Shown one piece after another: positions 1-9,837 of a stretch of DNA of 64,000 nucleotides. The notes under the pieces are model-generated. The model saw only the letters and a program-made list of their open reading frames with translations. It did not search any database and was not told where the DNA came from. This DNA is from JAMZMI01 sp963848175 (lineage in GTDB: Bacteria; Bacteroidota; Bacteroidia; Cytophagales; Cyclobacteriaceae): NCBI GenBank assembly GCA_963848175.1, contig CAWKCO010000004.1, forward strand, positions 1-64,000. Reading direction: 5' to 3'. The first letter of the stretch is position 1, and every line of letters begins with the position of its first letter. The position numbers and the translations under genes were made by a program.

Positions 1-197
1 TTTCATAATCGAACTCATCTGACTTTGATAGAATGCGTAGGAGGGAGGTGCGATGGAATGAATAGTGTGCGCTTATTTTAGGTTATCGAAAAGAAAAACA
101 ACCAGCAGCAAAAGGCCAAAAGCCAATACCCCCTTGCAAAGCCTTCCCCATTTCGCCAACTTTGCGCCAAGACCAAGCTCGTCATTATCACAACTTC

Positions 198-1094
198 ATG
201 TCATCTACGCAAACGCTTCCCAAAGCCGAACCCTTAAGAACATTCAATCATAAACTATTTGCCATATTGGGTGCCTTGCTGATGGTTTTCATTTGGTCGG
301 GGTGGATCATCCTCTCACGAGTGGGCGTGCAGTCCAATCTTTCTCCAGAGGATCTCACGCTGCTTCGATATGGTACGGCGGCAGTATGTGCTCTGCCTTT
401 TTCATTGCGCTACGATTGGAAAAAACTCACCCTTTGGAAGGCCGTGGTGGTGTCGCTCGGGTGTGGGTTTCCTTATACCATGTTTTCTTTTTATGGCTTG
501 CAATCGATCAAGGCGGCCAATGCCGGAGTGATTGTCAATGGTTTGCTTCCCGTTTTTGGAGCGATACTGGCTTTTGTAGTATTGGGAGAATTGAGTACTA
601 AAAAAAGAATTTTAGCTATTGCCATCATATTGGCCGCCAATCTTATCATGATGGGCAATCCCAGTGATTTGGGAGCAGAATGGTTTGGTTGGCTGATGCT
701 GCTAGGCGCTTCTCTGGTGTTTTCCAGCTATATGTTTTTGGGCAAACGATGGGGCTTTACGGTCAAAGATGTTTTGGCATTTCTACCGTTGATCAACGCA
801 GTGCTTTTTATACCTATATGGCTTGCCACTGATAGTGGCATTCCTGATGCCAATATCTCCGCTATTCTTACCCAGTCGCTCTATCAAGGTGTGCTAGTGA
901 GTGTGGTTGCATTGATTCTCACTTTTTATGCCATCCAGCACATTGGCGCTATGACCCTGTCTATCTTCTTTTCTTTCGTGCCGTTCGTCACCGCCATGCT
1001 CGCCTGGCTGATTCTTGGTGAAAGTCTTTCCATTCAGGAAATCATGGCCATTGTGCTCTGTTCGGTGGGGTTGGTGATTTATGCTAGCAGGTAA
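198..1094 (+). CDS. EamA/DMT-family permease
   Basis: A drug/metabolite-transporter superfamily inner-membrane protein of about 298 residues. About ten hydrophobic segments are visible in two halves, matching two EamA domains. The first half begins near FAILGALLMVFIWSGW, and the second ends with the typical SIFFSFVPFVTAMLAWLILGE stretch followed by a last helix. The start is placed at the ATG at 198 (MSSTQTLPK) because the twelve codons before it in the same frame are polar and unlike family N-termini; a start at 162 is possible. The substrate cannot be told: the family exports amino acids, metabolites and drugs. No partner gene is adjacent, and a 21-bp repeat array follows directly. Confidence 0.88.
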   Translation: MSSTQTLPKAEPLRTFNHKLFAILGALLMVFIWSGWIILSRVGVQSNLSPEDLTLLRYGTAAVCALPFSLRYDWKKLTLWKAVVVSLGCGFPYTMFSFYGLQSIKAANAGVIVNGLLPVFGAILAFVVLGELSTKKRILAIAIILAANLIMMGNPSDLGAEWFGWLMLLGASLVFSSYMFLGKRWGFTVKDVLAFLPLINAVLFIPIWLATDSGIPDANISAILTQSLYQGVLVSVVALILTFYAIQHIGAMTLSIFFSFVPFVTAMLAWLILGESLSIQEIMAIVLCSVGLVIYASR

Positions 1095-1111
1095 TTGATT
1101 GTGGTTAATGA

Positions 1112-1351
1112 TGAGTGAGTATTAGTGAAAGGCTAGCGAGTCTTCGTCAAAGATTAGCGAGTGCTAGCGGATGTTTAGCGAGTCATAGTGAAAGGCTAGC
1201 GAATGGTAGTCAATGATTAGCGAGTCTTCGTGACAGGTTAGCGATTGATAGTGGAGGATTAACGAGACTTAGTGATAGGTTAAGGAGCAATAGTGGATGG
1301 TCAGCGAGTGGTAGTGATTGATTAGCGAGCAATAGTGACATAAAAGCGAGA
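1112..1351. repeat. 21-bp degenerate tandem repeat array (about 11 units)
   Basis: Eleven consecutive 21-bp units can be laid out from 1112 to 1342, plus part of a twelfth. The most constant part is TTAGCGAGT at the start of each unit, followed by a looser nTAGTGA. Units differ at several positions, so the array is old or under weak constraint. The period equals seven codons. The minus strand carries an open frame (1210-1410) that reads heptads such as SLPLADH and SLSLVNP across six units and stops inside the array. It lies between the EamA gene and the terminator of the next, convergent gene. Confidence 0.85.
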
Positions 1352-1417
1352 TTTTTGGACATGCCTATGCCACTTTCATACTCTTGGATTAGAACTTTAG
1401 TTGGTGGCACGATAGAT

Positions 1418-1453
1418 AAAAAAATGCCCCAGAATCACTTTAGAATCTGGGGC
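1418..1453 (-). terminator. Rho-independent terminator of the secreted protein at 1459-2166
   Basis: A hairpin with arms GCCCCAGATTC and GATTCTGGGGC lies six bases past the stop codon of the minus-strand gene. On that strand it is followed by A and then a run of seven T. Confidence 0.85.
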
Positions 1454-1458
1454 TTTGA

Positions 1459-2166
1459 TTACTTACAAAGCTGATCGTAGACCAGCACATGCTCAGCAAA
1501 GCTGCTCCACTTTAGATCTTCTCCACCATAATTGTCTTTGAAAGCCTCACAGTCCTTGAAGAGTTCAGTGTAAGCTTCTTTTTTGTAGTTCATCTTTTTA
1601 TACACTTCAGACTTATTGCCATCTACCACTACCAGATAGGAGGTGTCATCTCCACCAATGAGGGTGGTGTTTCCACTTGAGAAAGTCGCCGTTTCGTTGG
1701 CGTTTGGGTTTACGTACACCTTGATTTTCGAATCAAATCCAGAGTTGAGCAATTGCATCAGGACATATTTGTCTTTGCCTCTAGGAAGAAGTGCTTGTTC
1801 AAAATACACCCATTCTCGATTCATGATTTGGCTATAGTCCGTTTGCATGGAGCGCTTCAGGCTAGGCACAGACATGGCACTTTGCATATTCAGGAAGTTG
1901 GTAGGTTTTACCGCCAGCAGTTTTATGTCTGTGGCCTTGCATTTAAACTTGGTCTTGTCGCTTCTTTTGATGGTAAAAGCCTTGATTTGTCCATTGACAA
2001 TGGTAGGCGAGATCACTCTACCGCGAACGGTATCTCCGCTATTGGTGACCACAAAGGCTTCTTTTGCTTGAGGAATCAGTGAATTGTCCAATTCTGGAAG
2101 GAAATACTGCGCTTGGCATAGTAAAACTCCAAGGCATAGTGTGATGGTCAATAATGTTTTTTGCAT
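1459..2166 (-). CDS. Secreted protein of unknown function
   Basis: A 235-residue protein with a clear Sec signal peptide (MQKTLLTITLCLGVLLCQAQ, cleavage expected after AQA or AQ). The mature part starts with a segment of the type AFVVTNSGDTVRGRV, which recurs at the start of many uncharacterised Bacteroidota periplasmic or surface proteins, followed by mixed beta-rich sequence and a helical C-terminus. There is no lipobox and no T9SS sorting domain, so it is probably periplasmic. It is a single gene with its own terminator. I do not recognise an enzymatic motif. Confidence 0.75.
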   Translation of the reverse strand: MQKTLLTITLCLGVLLCQAQYFLPELDNSLIPQAKEAFVVTNSGDTVRGRVISPTIVNGQIKAFTIKRSDKTKFKCKATDIKLLAVKPTNFLNMQSAMSVPSLKRSMQTDYSQIMNREWVYFEQALLPRGKDKYVLMQLLNSGFDSKIKVYVNPNANETATFSSGNTTLIGGDDTSYLVVVDGNKSEVYKKMNYKKEAYTELFKDCEAFKDNYGGEDLKWSSFAEHVLVYDQLCK

Positions 2167-2277
2167 AATTAGTGGTGTTTTTGCTGTTAAACTACGAAAT
2201 AGAAATGAGATTTTCGTTATGAAATTACTCTTGGCAGGAAAGAATGTCTGTTTTTTTGAAAGCTTTTATAGTTCTAC

Positions 2278-2664
2278 TTATTGAAAGAAAAATTGGTATA
2301 GATACCTGCCGGGCATAAACGTAAATCCTCCGGCGATAATAATAGCTCCAATGTACAACAAAATCATTTTCCTTTGGTGAGACCGTACATTCCCTTTTTT
2401 GATTGCCCAATAGGCTGTAGGAACAGTGTAGATAGTCAGAAAACTGAAAATATGAATCCAACCAAAATGATTAAGAACCCTTTGGCCAAGTTGTGCTGGC
2501 ATAAGCAAGGTGACAAGGGCAGTGACCATCATTAGAATCATATAGATACGACCGAATGATTTGTGAATCAGCGAACCTTTTTTGATTAGCAGTAGCGTAG
2601 TTCCAATGAAAAAAGCAGGCACCACCGTAGCGAGGTGTATGTACATCAAAAGAGAGTAGTTCAT
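2278..2664 (-). CDS. DUF2306-like small membrane protein
   Basis: A 128-residue protein with four hydrophobic segments (near residues 5-25, 38-58, 68-88 and 100-120). The pattern of an N-terminal LMYIHLATVVPAFFIG helix, then KKGSLIHKSFGRIYM, then a helix, then VRSHQRKMILLYIGA is that of the DUF2306 membrane family, where the conserved His and Arg residues lie between helices. The function of that family is not established. It ends with a charged/aromatic tail and stands alone between two secreted-protein genes on the same strand. Confidence 0.75.
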   Translation of the reverse strand: MNYSLLMYIHLATVVPAFFIGTTLLLIKKGSLIHKSFGRIYMILMMVTALVTLLMPAQLGQRVLNHFGWIHIFSFLTIYTVPTAYWAIKKGNVRSHQRKMILLYIGAIIIAGGFTFMPGRYLYQFFFQ

Positions 2665-2760
2665 GCTTGGGTTTTAGGGATCTGGGGGTGGTATAGTTAT
2701 AATATTGAGTATGAATTTGGTTACCTAACAGGGATGAAGGAGAAGGGGAATTTTTACATT

Positions 2761-4066
2761 TCACGGATTTTTCACCTCACCAGAAACATAATTCAACACC
2801 TCGGTGATATTGCCCTTTTTGTCATAAAAAGTCCATGTGCCGTGACGCTTGTTGCGTGAGTAGTTTCCTTCGTATTCTTTTTGACCATTCTTATAGTACT
2901 GCACAAATAACCCATTCAGCATCCCAATTTTCCAATTGGAGGCGGTTTCTATTTCACCATTAGGATAGTATTTGAACGACTCGCCTTGTTGCTTGCCAAA
3001 AGCGTAAAGGTTTTTAGAAAGAATTTTACCATCATCGTAGATTTCTTGCATTCCATGAAGCTTGCCATTCTGATAAGTCTCCATTTGCGCTAAGCGCTCT
3101 TTTTCGTCATATGTCTTCCAAGTGCCGTCTGGTAGCTCATTGACAATGCTTCGCTCAGCGATCAATTTTCCTTTTTCATTGTATTCTTTGATTCTAGCGT
3201 CTAGGCCTTTGTTGGTGTATGTGCTCTCCATTTTCAATTTTCCGTTGGCATGGTACTCTAGGTTTTTACCCGTGCGTTTGCCGTTGGCGTATTTAAATTC
3301 TGCTTTGGTACTTCCATCTTCCCAGTAACTGTAGAAATCTCCTTGAAGCGAACCTTCAGAATAGGTGCCACTTGATTTGAGTTGACCGTTTTCATAGTAA
3401 TTTTTGACGTATCCTGATCGCTGACCTCTTCGGTTGAGTACTTCCATTTCAAGTTTTCCGGAAGGAAAAAAGGTTTTGTATTCGCCATCAAGCAAGCCAT
3501 TGATATAGTTGGCTTCCAGCATGATATTGCCGGTCTCATAATAGTACTGGCGCATTTGCCCATTGGGCTTTCCATCAGCGTAGTTGATCTCTTCCCAAAT
3601 GCGACCATTGTCGTGGTAGGATACAACTAGGCCATCTGGTTTTCCATTTTTGAAATTGCTTTCGCCTTTCACTTTTCCTTGCGTGTCATAGAGCGTCAGC
3701 TCACCCGTGAGCGTATCGTTTTTGAAAAATGCCTCTTGAGCGATGATTCCTTCAGGTGAATAAATCTTGGTTAGCACCTTGTTTGAGATTGTTTTCATAG
3801 AAGGTTTCACGCTGGATGGTGCCATCTTCATAGTAATTGTAGAAAAATCCTTCGCGCTTTCCTTGATCGTAAGTGCCAGTGATAATGACTTTACCCGTGG
3901 GACTGAACATTTTGTAGTCACCGTGCAAAATGACGAGCGTGTCTTCTCTCAGAATGCTGTATTGCTCTTTTACCTTGTCACTGTCTTCATAGTAGGTGGT
4001 GACTGCCTCTTGAGCAAAGAGGGTAGTGGCAGAAGTGAAAATGAGAAGAAAGAATATCGATCGCAT
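2761..4066 (-). CDS. YwqK/MORN-variant repeat protein, secreted (one frameshift)
   Basis: About 434 residues once one frameshift is repaired. The N-terminus (MRSIFFLLIFTSATTLFAQ) is a signal peptide; an ATG nine codons upstream is less likely. The rest is a run of roughly 15 repeats of about 23 residues built around the pattern Y-x-N-G-x-L-x-x-E/G, typical of the MORN_2 repeat that databases call the YwqK antitoxin family. In Bacteroidota such proteins are usually exported and the antitoxin name is not informative. The frame breaks near 3770, where a GG should read GGG (KQG then VLTKIYSPEG); the ORF after the break continues intact. No toxin gene is adjacent. Real function unknown. Confidence 0.8.
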
Positions 4067-4161
4067 GAATGAGTAGTAGTGCGTGTAGGTCAACGGGAAT
4101 AAGATTAGGTTTATTTTTGATCGATGACTAATTGCTTCACATTCATGCTCTTGGGATAGTA

Positions 4162-5341
4162 TTACATTCGCTCAATCACGATGGCCGAAGCACCACCACC
4201 GCCATTACAAATTCCAGCGACTCCAATTTTGCCCTTGTTTTGAGAGAGAACTGATGTGAGCGTGGTGATAATTCTCGCGCCAGATGCTCCCAGTGGGTGA
4301 CCAAGAGCCACAGCGCCACCATTCACATTTACACGATCTTCATTGAGTCCTAGAGCTTGATTGTTGGCTATGGCCACCACGGAAAAGGCTTCATTGATTT
4401 CATAATAATCCACATCTGTGGCATTGATTTTTGCATGTTTCAACGCTTTTGGAATCGCTAGGGAAGGGGCAGTGGTAAACCAAATGGGTTCTTGTGCTGC
4501 ATCCGCAAAACCTAGAATCTTTGCCATTGGCTTTAAGCCAAGAGCTTCAGCTTTGCTTTTGCTCATCAGAACCAATGCCGATGCGCCATCATTTATCGTA
4601 GAGGCATTTGCAGCCGTCACGCTACCGTCTTTGTTGAAGACGGGTCGAAGGTTGGGGATTTTTGCAAAGTCTACATTTTTATATTCTTCGTCCGTATCCA
4701 TGACGATGGGTCGCCTTTGCGCTGTGGTATGGCTATTGGGATAATTTCTTCTTTGAACTTGCCAGCTTCGGTAGCGGCTGCCTACCTTTTTATAAGAGTT
4801 GATGGCATATTCGTCTTGTTGCTCGCGAGAAATGTCTTTTTCCTTGGCGGTGTTGTCTGCACAACTGCCCATCGGAAACTGATGATAGGCCTCCCAAAGT
4901 CCATCATGTTGCAGTCCATCTACTAGCTCTGAGTTGCCATATTTATAGCCGAAACGTGCTTTTGGAATGTAGTAGGGGATGTTGGACATGCTTTCCATAC
5001 CTCCAGACTACTACCACGTCATTGATGCCTAGCATGATGGATTGCGCACCGAACATGACTGCTTTCATTCCCGATGCACAAACTTTATTAATGGTGGTGC
5101 ATGGTACATTGTAGCCAATACCTGCTGCTATGGCAGCTTGTCGCGCTGGCGCTTGACCTAGATAGGCAGAAACCACATTTCCCATAAAGACTTCATTTAC
5201 TTCGTTGGCTTGAACACCAGCTTTTTCCAAAGCTCCTGAAATGGCTTTGGAGCCAAGTTCAATGGCTGTAAAACCTGATAGGCTTCCACCAAAACTTCCT
5301 ATTGGAGTGCGAACGGCTGATATAATGTAGACTTCTTCCAT
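4162..5341 (-). CDS. Acetyl-CoA C-acyltransferase (thiolase), three frameshifts
   Basis: Thiolase of about 392 residues, catalysing CoA-dependent condensation or cleavage of 3-ketoacyl-CoA/acetoacetyl-CoA in the cytoplasm. The N-terminal part holds the nucleophile motif NKVCASGMKA (active Cys near residue 88). The C-terminal part holds NEAFSVVA, GGAVALGHPLGASGAR (active His) and the second catalytic Cys in GICNGGGGAS. The frame is broken three times. An extra base lies near 5008 (VVVV then GGMESMSN). Between about 4710 and 4770 an inserted and a deleted base make a 26-residue stretch out of frame; shifting it gives a normal sequence (SATEAGKFKEE, PQRKGDPIVMD). All catalytic residues are present, so sequence error is more likely than decay. 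No other beta-oxidation gene is adjacent. Confidence 0.88.
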
Positions 5342-5443
5342 GGGGGTGATTTTAATATATTGAAATATTCAACGCAGCACTAAGGTGATTCGTACTCAAG
5401 CGAAAAGCGAAAAGCGTTTAGCGTAAGGCGATTAGCGTAAAGC

Positions 5444-6298
5444 TTACCAATCAGGTTTGCCAGAGTCAGGACGTTCTGTAGCTTGTCGTTTGCGTTGTTG
5501 AATGTACTGAACTTCGTTGTTTTTGAGTGCCTCCAAGATCATTTTGGCCTTTTCTTCACTCATGTTCATTTCTTCTAGCTTTTGCTTGGTGGCATCTTGC
5601 ATTTCCTGCTTTTTCTCTTCTTCGCTCTTTTCTCCCTCTTTGCCTTGCTCTTTTTGCTCGCCATTTTCGGATTTTTCTTTCTCCTCAGCGTCTTTGGAGT
5701 CTTCTTTTTCTTTAGAGTCTTTGTCTTCCTTACTTTTATCTCCTTTGTCTTTCTCAGACTTTTCGTCTTTACTTTGTTCGTCCTTTTTCTCCTGATCCTT
5801 TTTCTCTTGGTCTTCTTTGTTCTGATCGTCCTTGTTTTGATCATTGTTGTCTTGATTCTGCTCGTTTTGTTGCTGCTGATTCAAAAGCTTTTTCACCACT
5901 TCGTAATCATATTTTGCACCAGCATTGGTAGGGTCTGCTTTTAGCGCTGCTTTCAGGTATTCGAGTGATTCTTCTAGCTTTTTGCTTTCCTTGGCCAATA
6001 CCCCCAGATGTTGTGAAGCTACGGATTTCAGCTTTTTGTCAGATGAGAGCGACACTCTCGCGTAATTCAGTTTCGCGCTGGATGTATCCCCAATTTTATA
6101 CTGGCTATGCGCTAGATTCAACGTTACCTCATCTTCATCAATGGCCAGTGTATCAGCTAGCATGCTGTATTTGGTCGCTGCTAGTTGATAGTTACCTGAT
6201 TGGTAGGCTTTTGCTGCTTCTTTTTTCAATCCGTTCACCTTGGCGATCTGAACAGGATCGGTAAGAATAAGTAGTAGTGTAAGGATTGCGTATTTCAT
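5444..6298 (-). CDS. batC: BatC-like TPR protein with charged tail
   Basis: A 284-residue protein starting with a short hydrophobic leader. Tetratricopeptide-like helices span roughly residues 25-135 (AYQSGNYQLAATKYSML, LEYLKAALKADPTNAGAKYDYE). A very low-complexity Gln/Asn/Asp/Glu/Lys stretch covers about residues 140-235, and the C-terminal helix has the EKAKMILEALKNNE motif typical of BatC of the Bacteroides aerotolerance family. It lies 32 bases downstream of BatB on the same strand, presumably one transcript. Bat proteins are thought to form a periplasm-facing complex linked to stress tolerance; the molecular role is unproven. No BatA, BatD or MoxR-like ATPase lies next to it. Confidence 0.8.
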   Translation of the reverse strand: MKYAILTLLLILTDPVQIAKVNGLKKEAAKAYQSGNYQLAATKYSMLADTLAIDEDEVTLNLAHSQYKIGDTSSAKLNYARVSLSSDKKLKSVASQHLGVLAKESKKLEESLEYLKAALKADPTNAGAKYDYEVVKKLLNQQQQNEQNQDNNDQNKDDQNKEDQEKKDQEKKDEQSKDEKSEKDKGDKSKEDKDSKEKEDSKDAEEKEKSENGEQKEQGKEGEKSEEEKKQEMQDATKQKLEEMNMSEEKAKMILEALKNNEVQYIQQRKRQATERPDSGKPDW

Positions 6299-6330
6299 TT
6301 GCTATAATTCAAAAAAGCCTTTGGCTTATT

Positions 6331-7300
6331 TTATATTTTAATAATTCTAATCGCCACAAGCAAGTCAATAAACATGAGGAAGAGTGCCACAGCGAGGAAA
6401 TAAAAATATTTATTCGCTTTTACGTCTACTTTCTTTGCATCACGGAGTTCACCTTCAATTTGATTGATGCCATTGATCAGTCTTTCAACGTCATTTTTAC
6501 TGTCATTGATTTCAAAATATTTACCGTCTGTATTGGAGGCCAAGTTTTTTCAGTGAAGAAGTGTTAATTCTGCTCACCACTTCATTTCCACTTCGGTCTC
6601 TTTTAAAGCCTCGTTTTTCTAATATTTTCGATCCTTTCTCCGTGCCAACGCCCAGAGTAAAGAGTTTGATGCCTGCCGATTCAATTTTCTCAGCGATTTC
6701 ATTGGTTTCTTCGCCAAAATCTTCACCGTCGCTAATCAGGATAATAATCTTTGATTTGTTTCCTCGTGGGCCGGCTTCTTCATCCTGAAGTTTATCAAAA
6801 GCCATCTTGAATGGAGGACCAAAATCTGTTCCCGAATTAGGTACAAGGTCGGTGTTGAGCGACTGAATAAATAAGTTGAGGGCGTTGTTGTCAAATGTAA
6901 GCGGACACTGCATGAAAGCCTCATTTGAGAACATGATCAAGCCTGTGCGGTCAGAATTGAATGCTTCGACAATTTTTTTAAGCTCAAATTTCACCCGTTC
7001 CAAACGTGTAGGCTGAATATCAAAGGCATTCATAGACTGAGATAAATCTACGCAGATGAAGATGTCCTTTCCTACAGATTTGATTTCTCGACTTGTTTCG
7101 CCAAAAGATGGCCCCAGCAGGGCAATGATAATAAGAGCAAAATAGGAGGTGCGAATGATTAATTTAATCAGCGTGCGATGTATGGCTACTCCAATTTGGG
7201 AGGCGATACGAAACATGCGCACAGAGTAGAGTATGTACAGGAGTGCAAAAACTCCAATTGCAATCAATTCAAATGCACCAATGTTATAAGACCAATTCAT
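6331..7300 (-). CDS. batB: BatB-like von Willebrand A domain membrane protein (one frameshift)
   Basis: About 323 residues after repair. Two N-terminal membrane segments (near residues 8-28 and 50-66) precede a VWA domain with the metal-ion-dependent adhesion site motif DLSQSMNA, the second-site region SGTDFGPP and the ISDGEDFGEET strand. A C-terminal membrane helix (FYFLAVALFLMFIDLLVAI) closes the protein. This layout is that of BatA/BatB; the order batB-batC and the short tail favour BatB. The frame breaks near 6544, where one extra G turns LKKLASNTDGKYF into LKKLGLQYRR-stop; the rest continues intact to 6331. The two tRNA genes lie upstream on the opposite strand. Confidence 0.82.
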
Positions 7301-7546
7301 AGGGACGCTAAATTAAGCAAGTACCGATAGCTGCCCAATTATCGAGCAGCTCATTTAACGTTTTTTAATGCTCGACATGTTACATATATGGTTGTTATAT
7401 TCTTTTTGGAAGGCATGAAAGTGTCTTGTAGTGACGTGTGTGGAAAACTTGCTGATATGAAGATGCATTTTTGTGTGAATTGAGGTTTGGATAATAATTG
7501 TTTTTGTCTAGTTTTGCATTCCTTTTCAGGGCAATCACATTCATAC

Positions 7547-7634
<88 letters not shown>

Positions 7635-7654
7635 ACTATTTTTTAATAGTCGAT

Positions 7655-7728
<74 letters not shown>

Positions 7729-7739
7729 CACAAAAGCAT

Positions 7740-7772
7740 AGGCACTTACGTTTAGTCGTGAGTGCCTTTTTT
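7740..7772 (+). terminator. Terminator of the tRNA-Ser/tRNA-Arg transcript
   Basis: Eleven bases after tRNA-Arg lies the hairpin AGGCACTTACG...CGTGAGTGCCT with a short loop, followed by a run of seven T interrupted only at its end. Confidence 0.8.
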
Positions 7773-8424
7773 GTTTTATGGCTTAATCGCAATTTCGAAA
7801 TAAGAGGGGTTAAAAATTTTGGATCAAGCAATATTTCAGTGGGAAACATTTAAATTCTTCACTGAATATCTGATCGTATAAAATTCACTTTCCAAACAAG
7901 GTTGATAATTCCTTTTTTGTTAATGGCATAAAGCAGCTTTCGATTCCTAGGTATCTAACCAATGTACTATTATTTTGAACACTTAGATTGGATTTATAAC
8001 CAAGGCTAACAGCATATCTAAAATCTATTCCGTCTCCATCATATGAGTTATAATGAAAAAAGACATCTTTTGATCCTAGCTTAAAAACAGTTCTGGATTT
8101 ACTATCGTCGTAATCGTCGATAAATGCATTATATATCCCATCAATATCATTTTGTGATGCTTTGAACTCTGTCTTACAAAAAGTTGCTCAAAGATTTTTA
8201 CATTCGAAGTATTCTGATTGGACAAGTTGTTGTTGATTAATCTTTCCGCAATTGTTAAAATGTAATTTGACGTGCTGACTTGCTTAACAAGAGTAGCTTG
8301 ATAATTTATCTTATCGTAACCTCGTTCTTCTACTTTAGAAACACTTCCAATTTGGAGCTCCTTCTTTGCATTCTCTGAAAGCAATTGAACTTGCGCTAGG
8401 GTTAGATTTTTAAAATATATGAAT

Positions 8425-9837
8425 CAATGTCGTTTAGTTAAGGCTCACAGTGGCTTATAGTTATTGTGGTACTGTTTTTTAGGCTTTTTTCGCCTATGAA
8501 CCTTCCGATTTGGTCTGATAATTTCACGAGTATTGTAGACCAAATCATCGAATGAATGGAGTGCTTCGCTGAATTTCCTCTTGATGAACATTGGAATAGC
8601 CATGTCCATCATCGTGGCTAGTGCATTTGTTCTGTTTATTTTTTGAGCATGCTTGCCATTTTTGTCTGCTTGGTACTCGGCGGTTACTTTTGCTTCGATA
8701 GGATGAGCGTAGGCAGCACAAAGGGTCATAAGAAACACTTTAGCATAAAAATCTTGCTTTACAGCTTGAGCAGTTTTTCCAGAAAAATTCTCCAATTCTA
8801 TTCTGCTTTTAAGCAACTTATAAGCTTCCTCTTCATTCCACCTGTAATGATAAAGCTGTCTAAACTCGTCTATATCATACTTTTTACTATCCAACAAAGA
8901 AGTGCATAACACCTCTGTATCGCCATTTTCCAATACTACTTTGATGATACGGCATTGAATCAATTCTCCCCACATTTGCTTATGTTCGGCAAGCTTTGAA
9001 CGATCTTTTTTAGGAAGAGAAATTGTTATAATACGTTCTTGATCAGAGCTCTCTACAAAATCTTTTACTGTCAGCCACCAGTTATCTTTAAGTCGTACAC
9101 AGAACTCTATGCCTTTGGCTTTCAATAAAAACAGTAACCAAAAACAAGGATAACCTCTGTCGAGCAAAAGCATTTCTCCTGCATTTACTTTATCTAGGTG
9201 CATCATCAGCAAATCTCGCTCACTAGCTGCGTAAGGAGCTATTTCTGCATCAATAGTAACATGATTTAACACATCATATAGCATTGAACACATAGCCATG
9301 GAACGCTCTGAATCGGCCTTAGGGCCAAAAGAGTGTACTCCGAATTCATCCTTGACTGTTTGATGGTTAGGTAGCATTAACCGTGAACCATCTACGGCCA
9401 AAAGCTTCATGCCATACCATACATAATAGGAGGCTTCTTTGTAAAATCCATTGACAGTTACTTCGTTAAGCCGCTTAAACGCCCAAGGATTTAATTTGGC
9501 TCTTGCCTGAGAAAGCGCTCCTTTGGTGACTTCCCTGATATTGAAATCATCGTTAGACATGGCTTTATAGAAGCGATCTAAATCTCGTTGCAAAGAAGTC
9601 TTAAAGGACATAATAAAGAAGATTAACTTCCTGATTGTCAGCTTTCTGTTCCTAGTAAATACCCCTTTATGGCCGTCTTTTGAACGGCTAAGGAATGATC
9701 CGGAATCAAGCTCATGGTCAATATGGTGTGTTAAATCTAATCGATAATCTTCTGATGGGGTGGCGTTAGTAATACCCCCTATATACCCATGTAATATACA
9801 AACATTATATACAATATTGCTTAACTAAACGACATTG
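8425..9837 (-). mobile_element. IS4-family insertion sequence, copy 1 (1413 bp)
   Basis: The ends are perfect 18-bp inverted repeats (CAATGTCGTTTAGTTAAG at 8425 and its complement ending at 9837). The element is flanked by a 10-bp direct target duplication ATATATGAAT at 8415-8424 and 9838-9847. It holds one transposase gene. A 10-bp duplication fits the IS4 family. It appears identical to the copy at 58603-60015 and lies in the same orientation, which suggests recent movement. Confidence 0.96.
8445..9611 (-). CDS. IS4-family DDE transposase, copy 1
   Basis: A 388-residue transposase with an RNase-H-like DDE fold. The first Asp is in LLAVDGSRL (about residue 74), the second in MLLLDRGYP (about 149) and the Glu in the IS4 signature Y-x2-R-W-x2-E-E-x-Y-K (YHYRWNEEEAYK, about residue 270). 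The C-terminus is strongly basic (RKVHRRKKPKK). The frame is intact and the protein is identical to that of copy 2, so it is probably active. It fills most of the element, with 20 bases between its stop and the left end. Confidence 0.96.
   Translation of the reverse strand: MSFKTSLQRDLDRFYKAMSNDDFNIREVTKGALSQARAKLNPWAFKRLNEVTVNGFYKEASYYVWYGMKLLAVDGSRLMLPNHQTVKDEFGVHSFGPKADSERSMAMCSMLYDVLNHVTIDAEIAPYAASERDLLMMHLDKVNAGEMLLLDRGYPCFWLLFLLKAKGIEFCVRLKDNWWLTVKDFVESSDQERIITISLPKKDRSKLAEHKQMWGELIQCRIIKVVLENGDTEVLCTSLLDSKKYDIDEFRQLYHYRWNEEEAYKLLKSRIELENFSGKTAQAVKQDFYAKVFLMTLCAAYAHPIEAKVTAEYQADKNGKHAQKINRTNALATMMDMAIPMFIKRKFSEALHSFDDLVYNTREIIRPNRKVHRRKKPKKQYHNNYKPL

Noticed and set aside
65..253. Open frame of 62 codons at the left end
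   Set aside because: Overlaps the EamA start in another frame, has no hydrophobic or motif content and no ribosome-binding context.
1112..1351. CRISPR array
   Set aside because: Units are contiguous 21-mers with no unique spacers and no cas genes.
2761..4066. Antitoxin of a toxin-antitoxin pair
   Set aside because: The YwqK name is a database label; this protein is exported and no toxin gene is adjacent.
5517..5944. Open frames on the plus strand opposite BatC
   Set aside because: They arise from the Glu/Lys-rich low-complexity stretch of BatC read backwards (Phe/Ser/Leu runs); no independent coding evidence.
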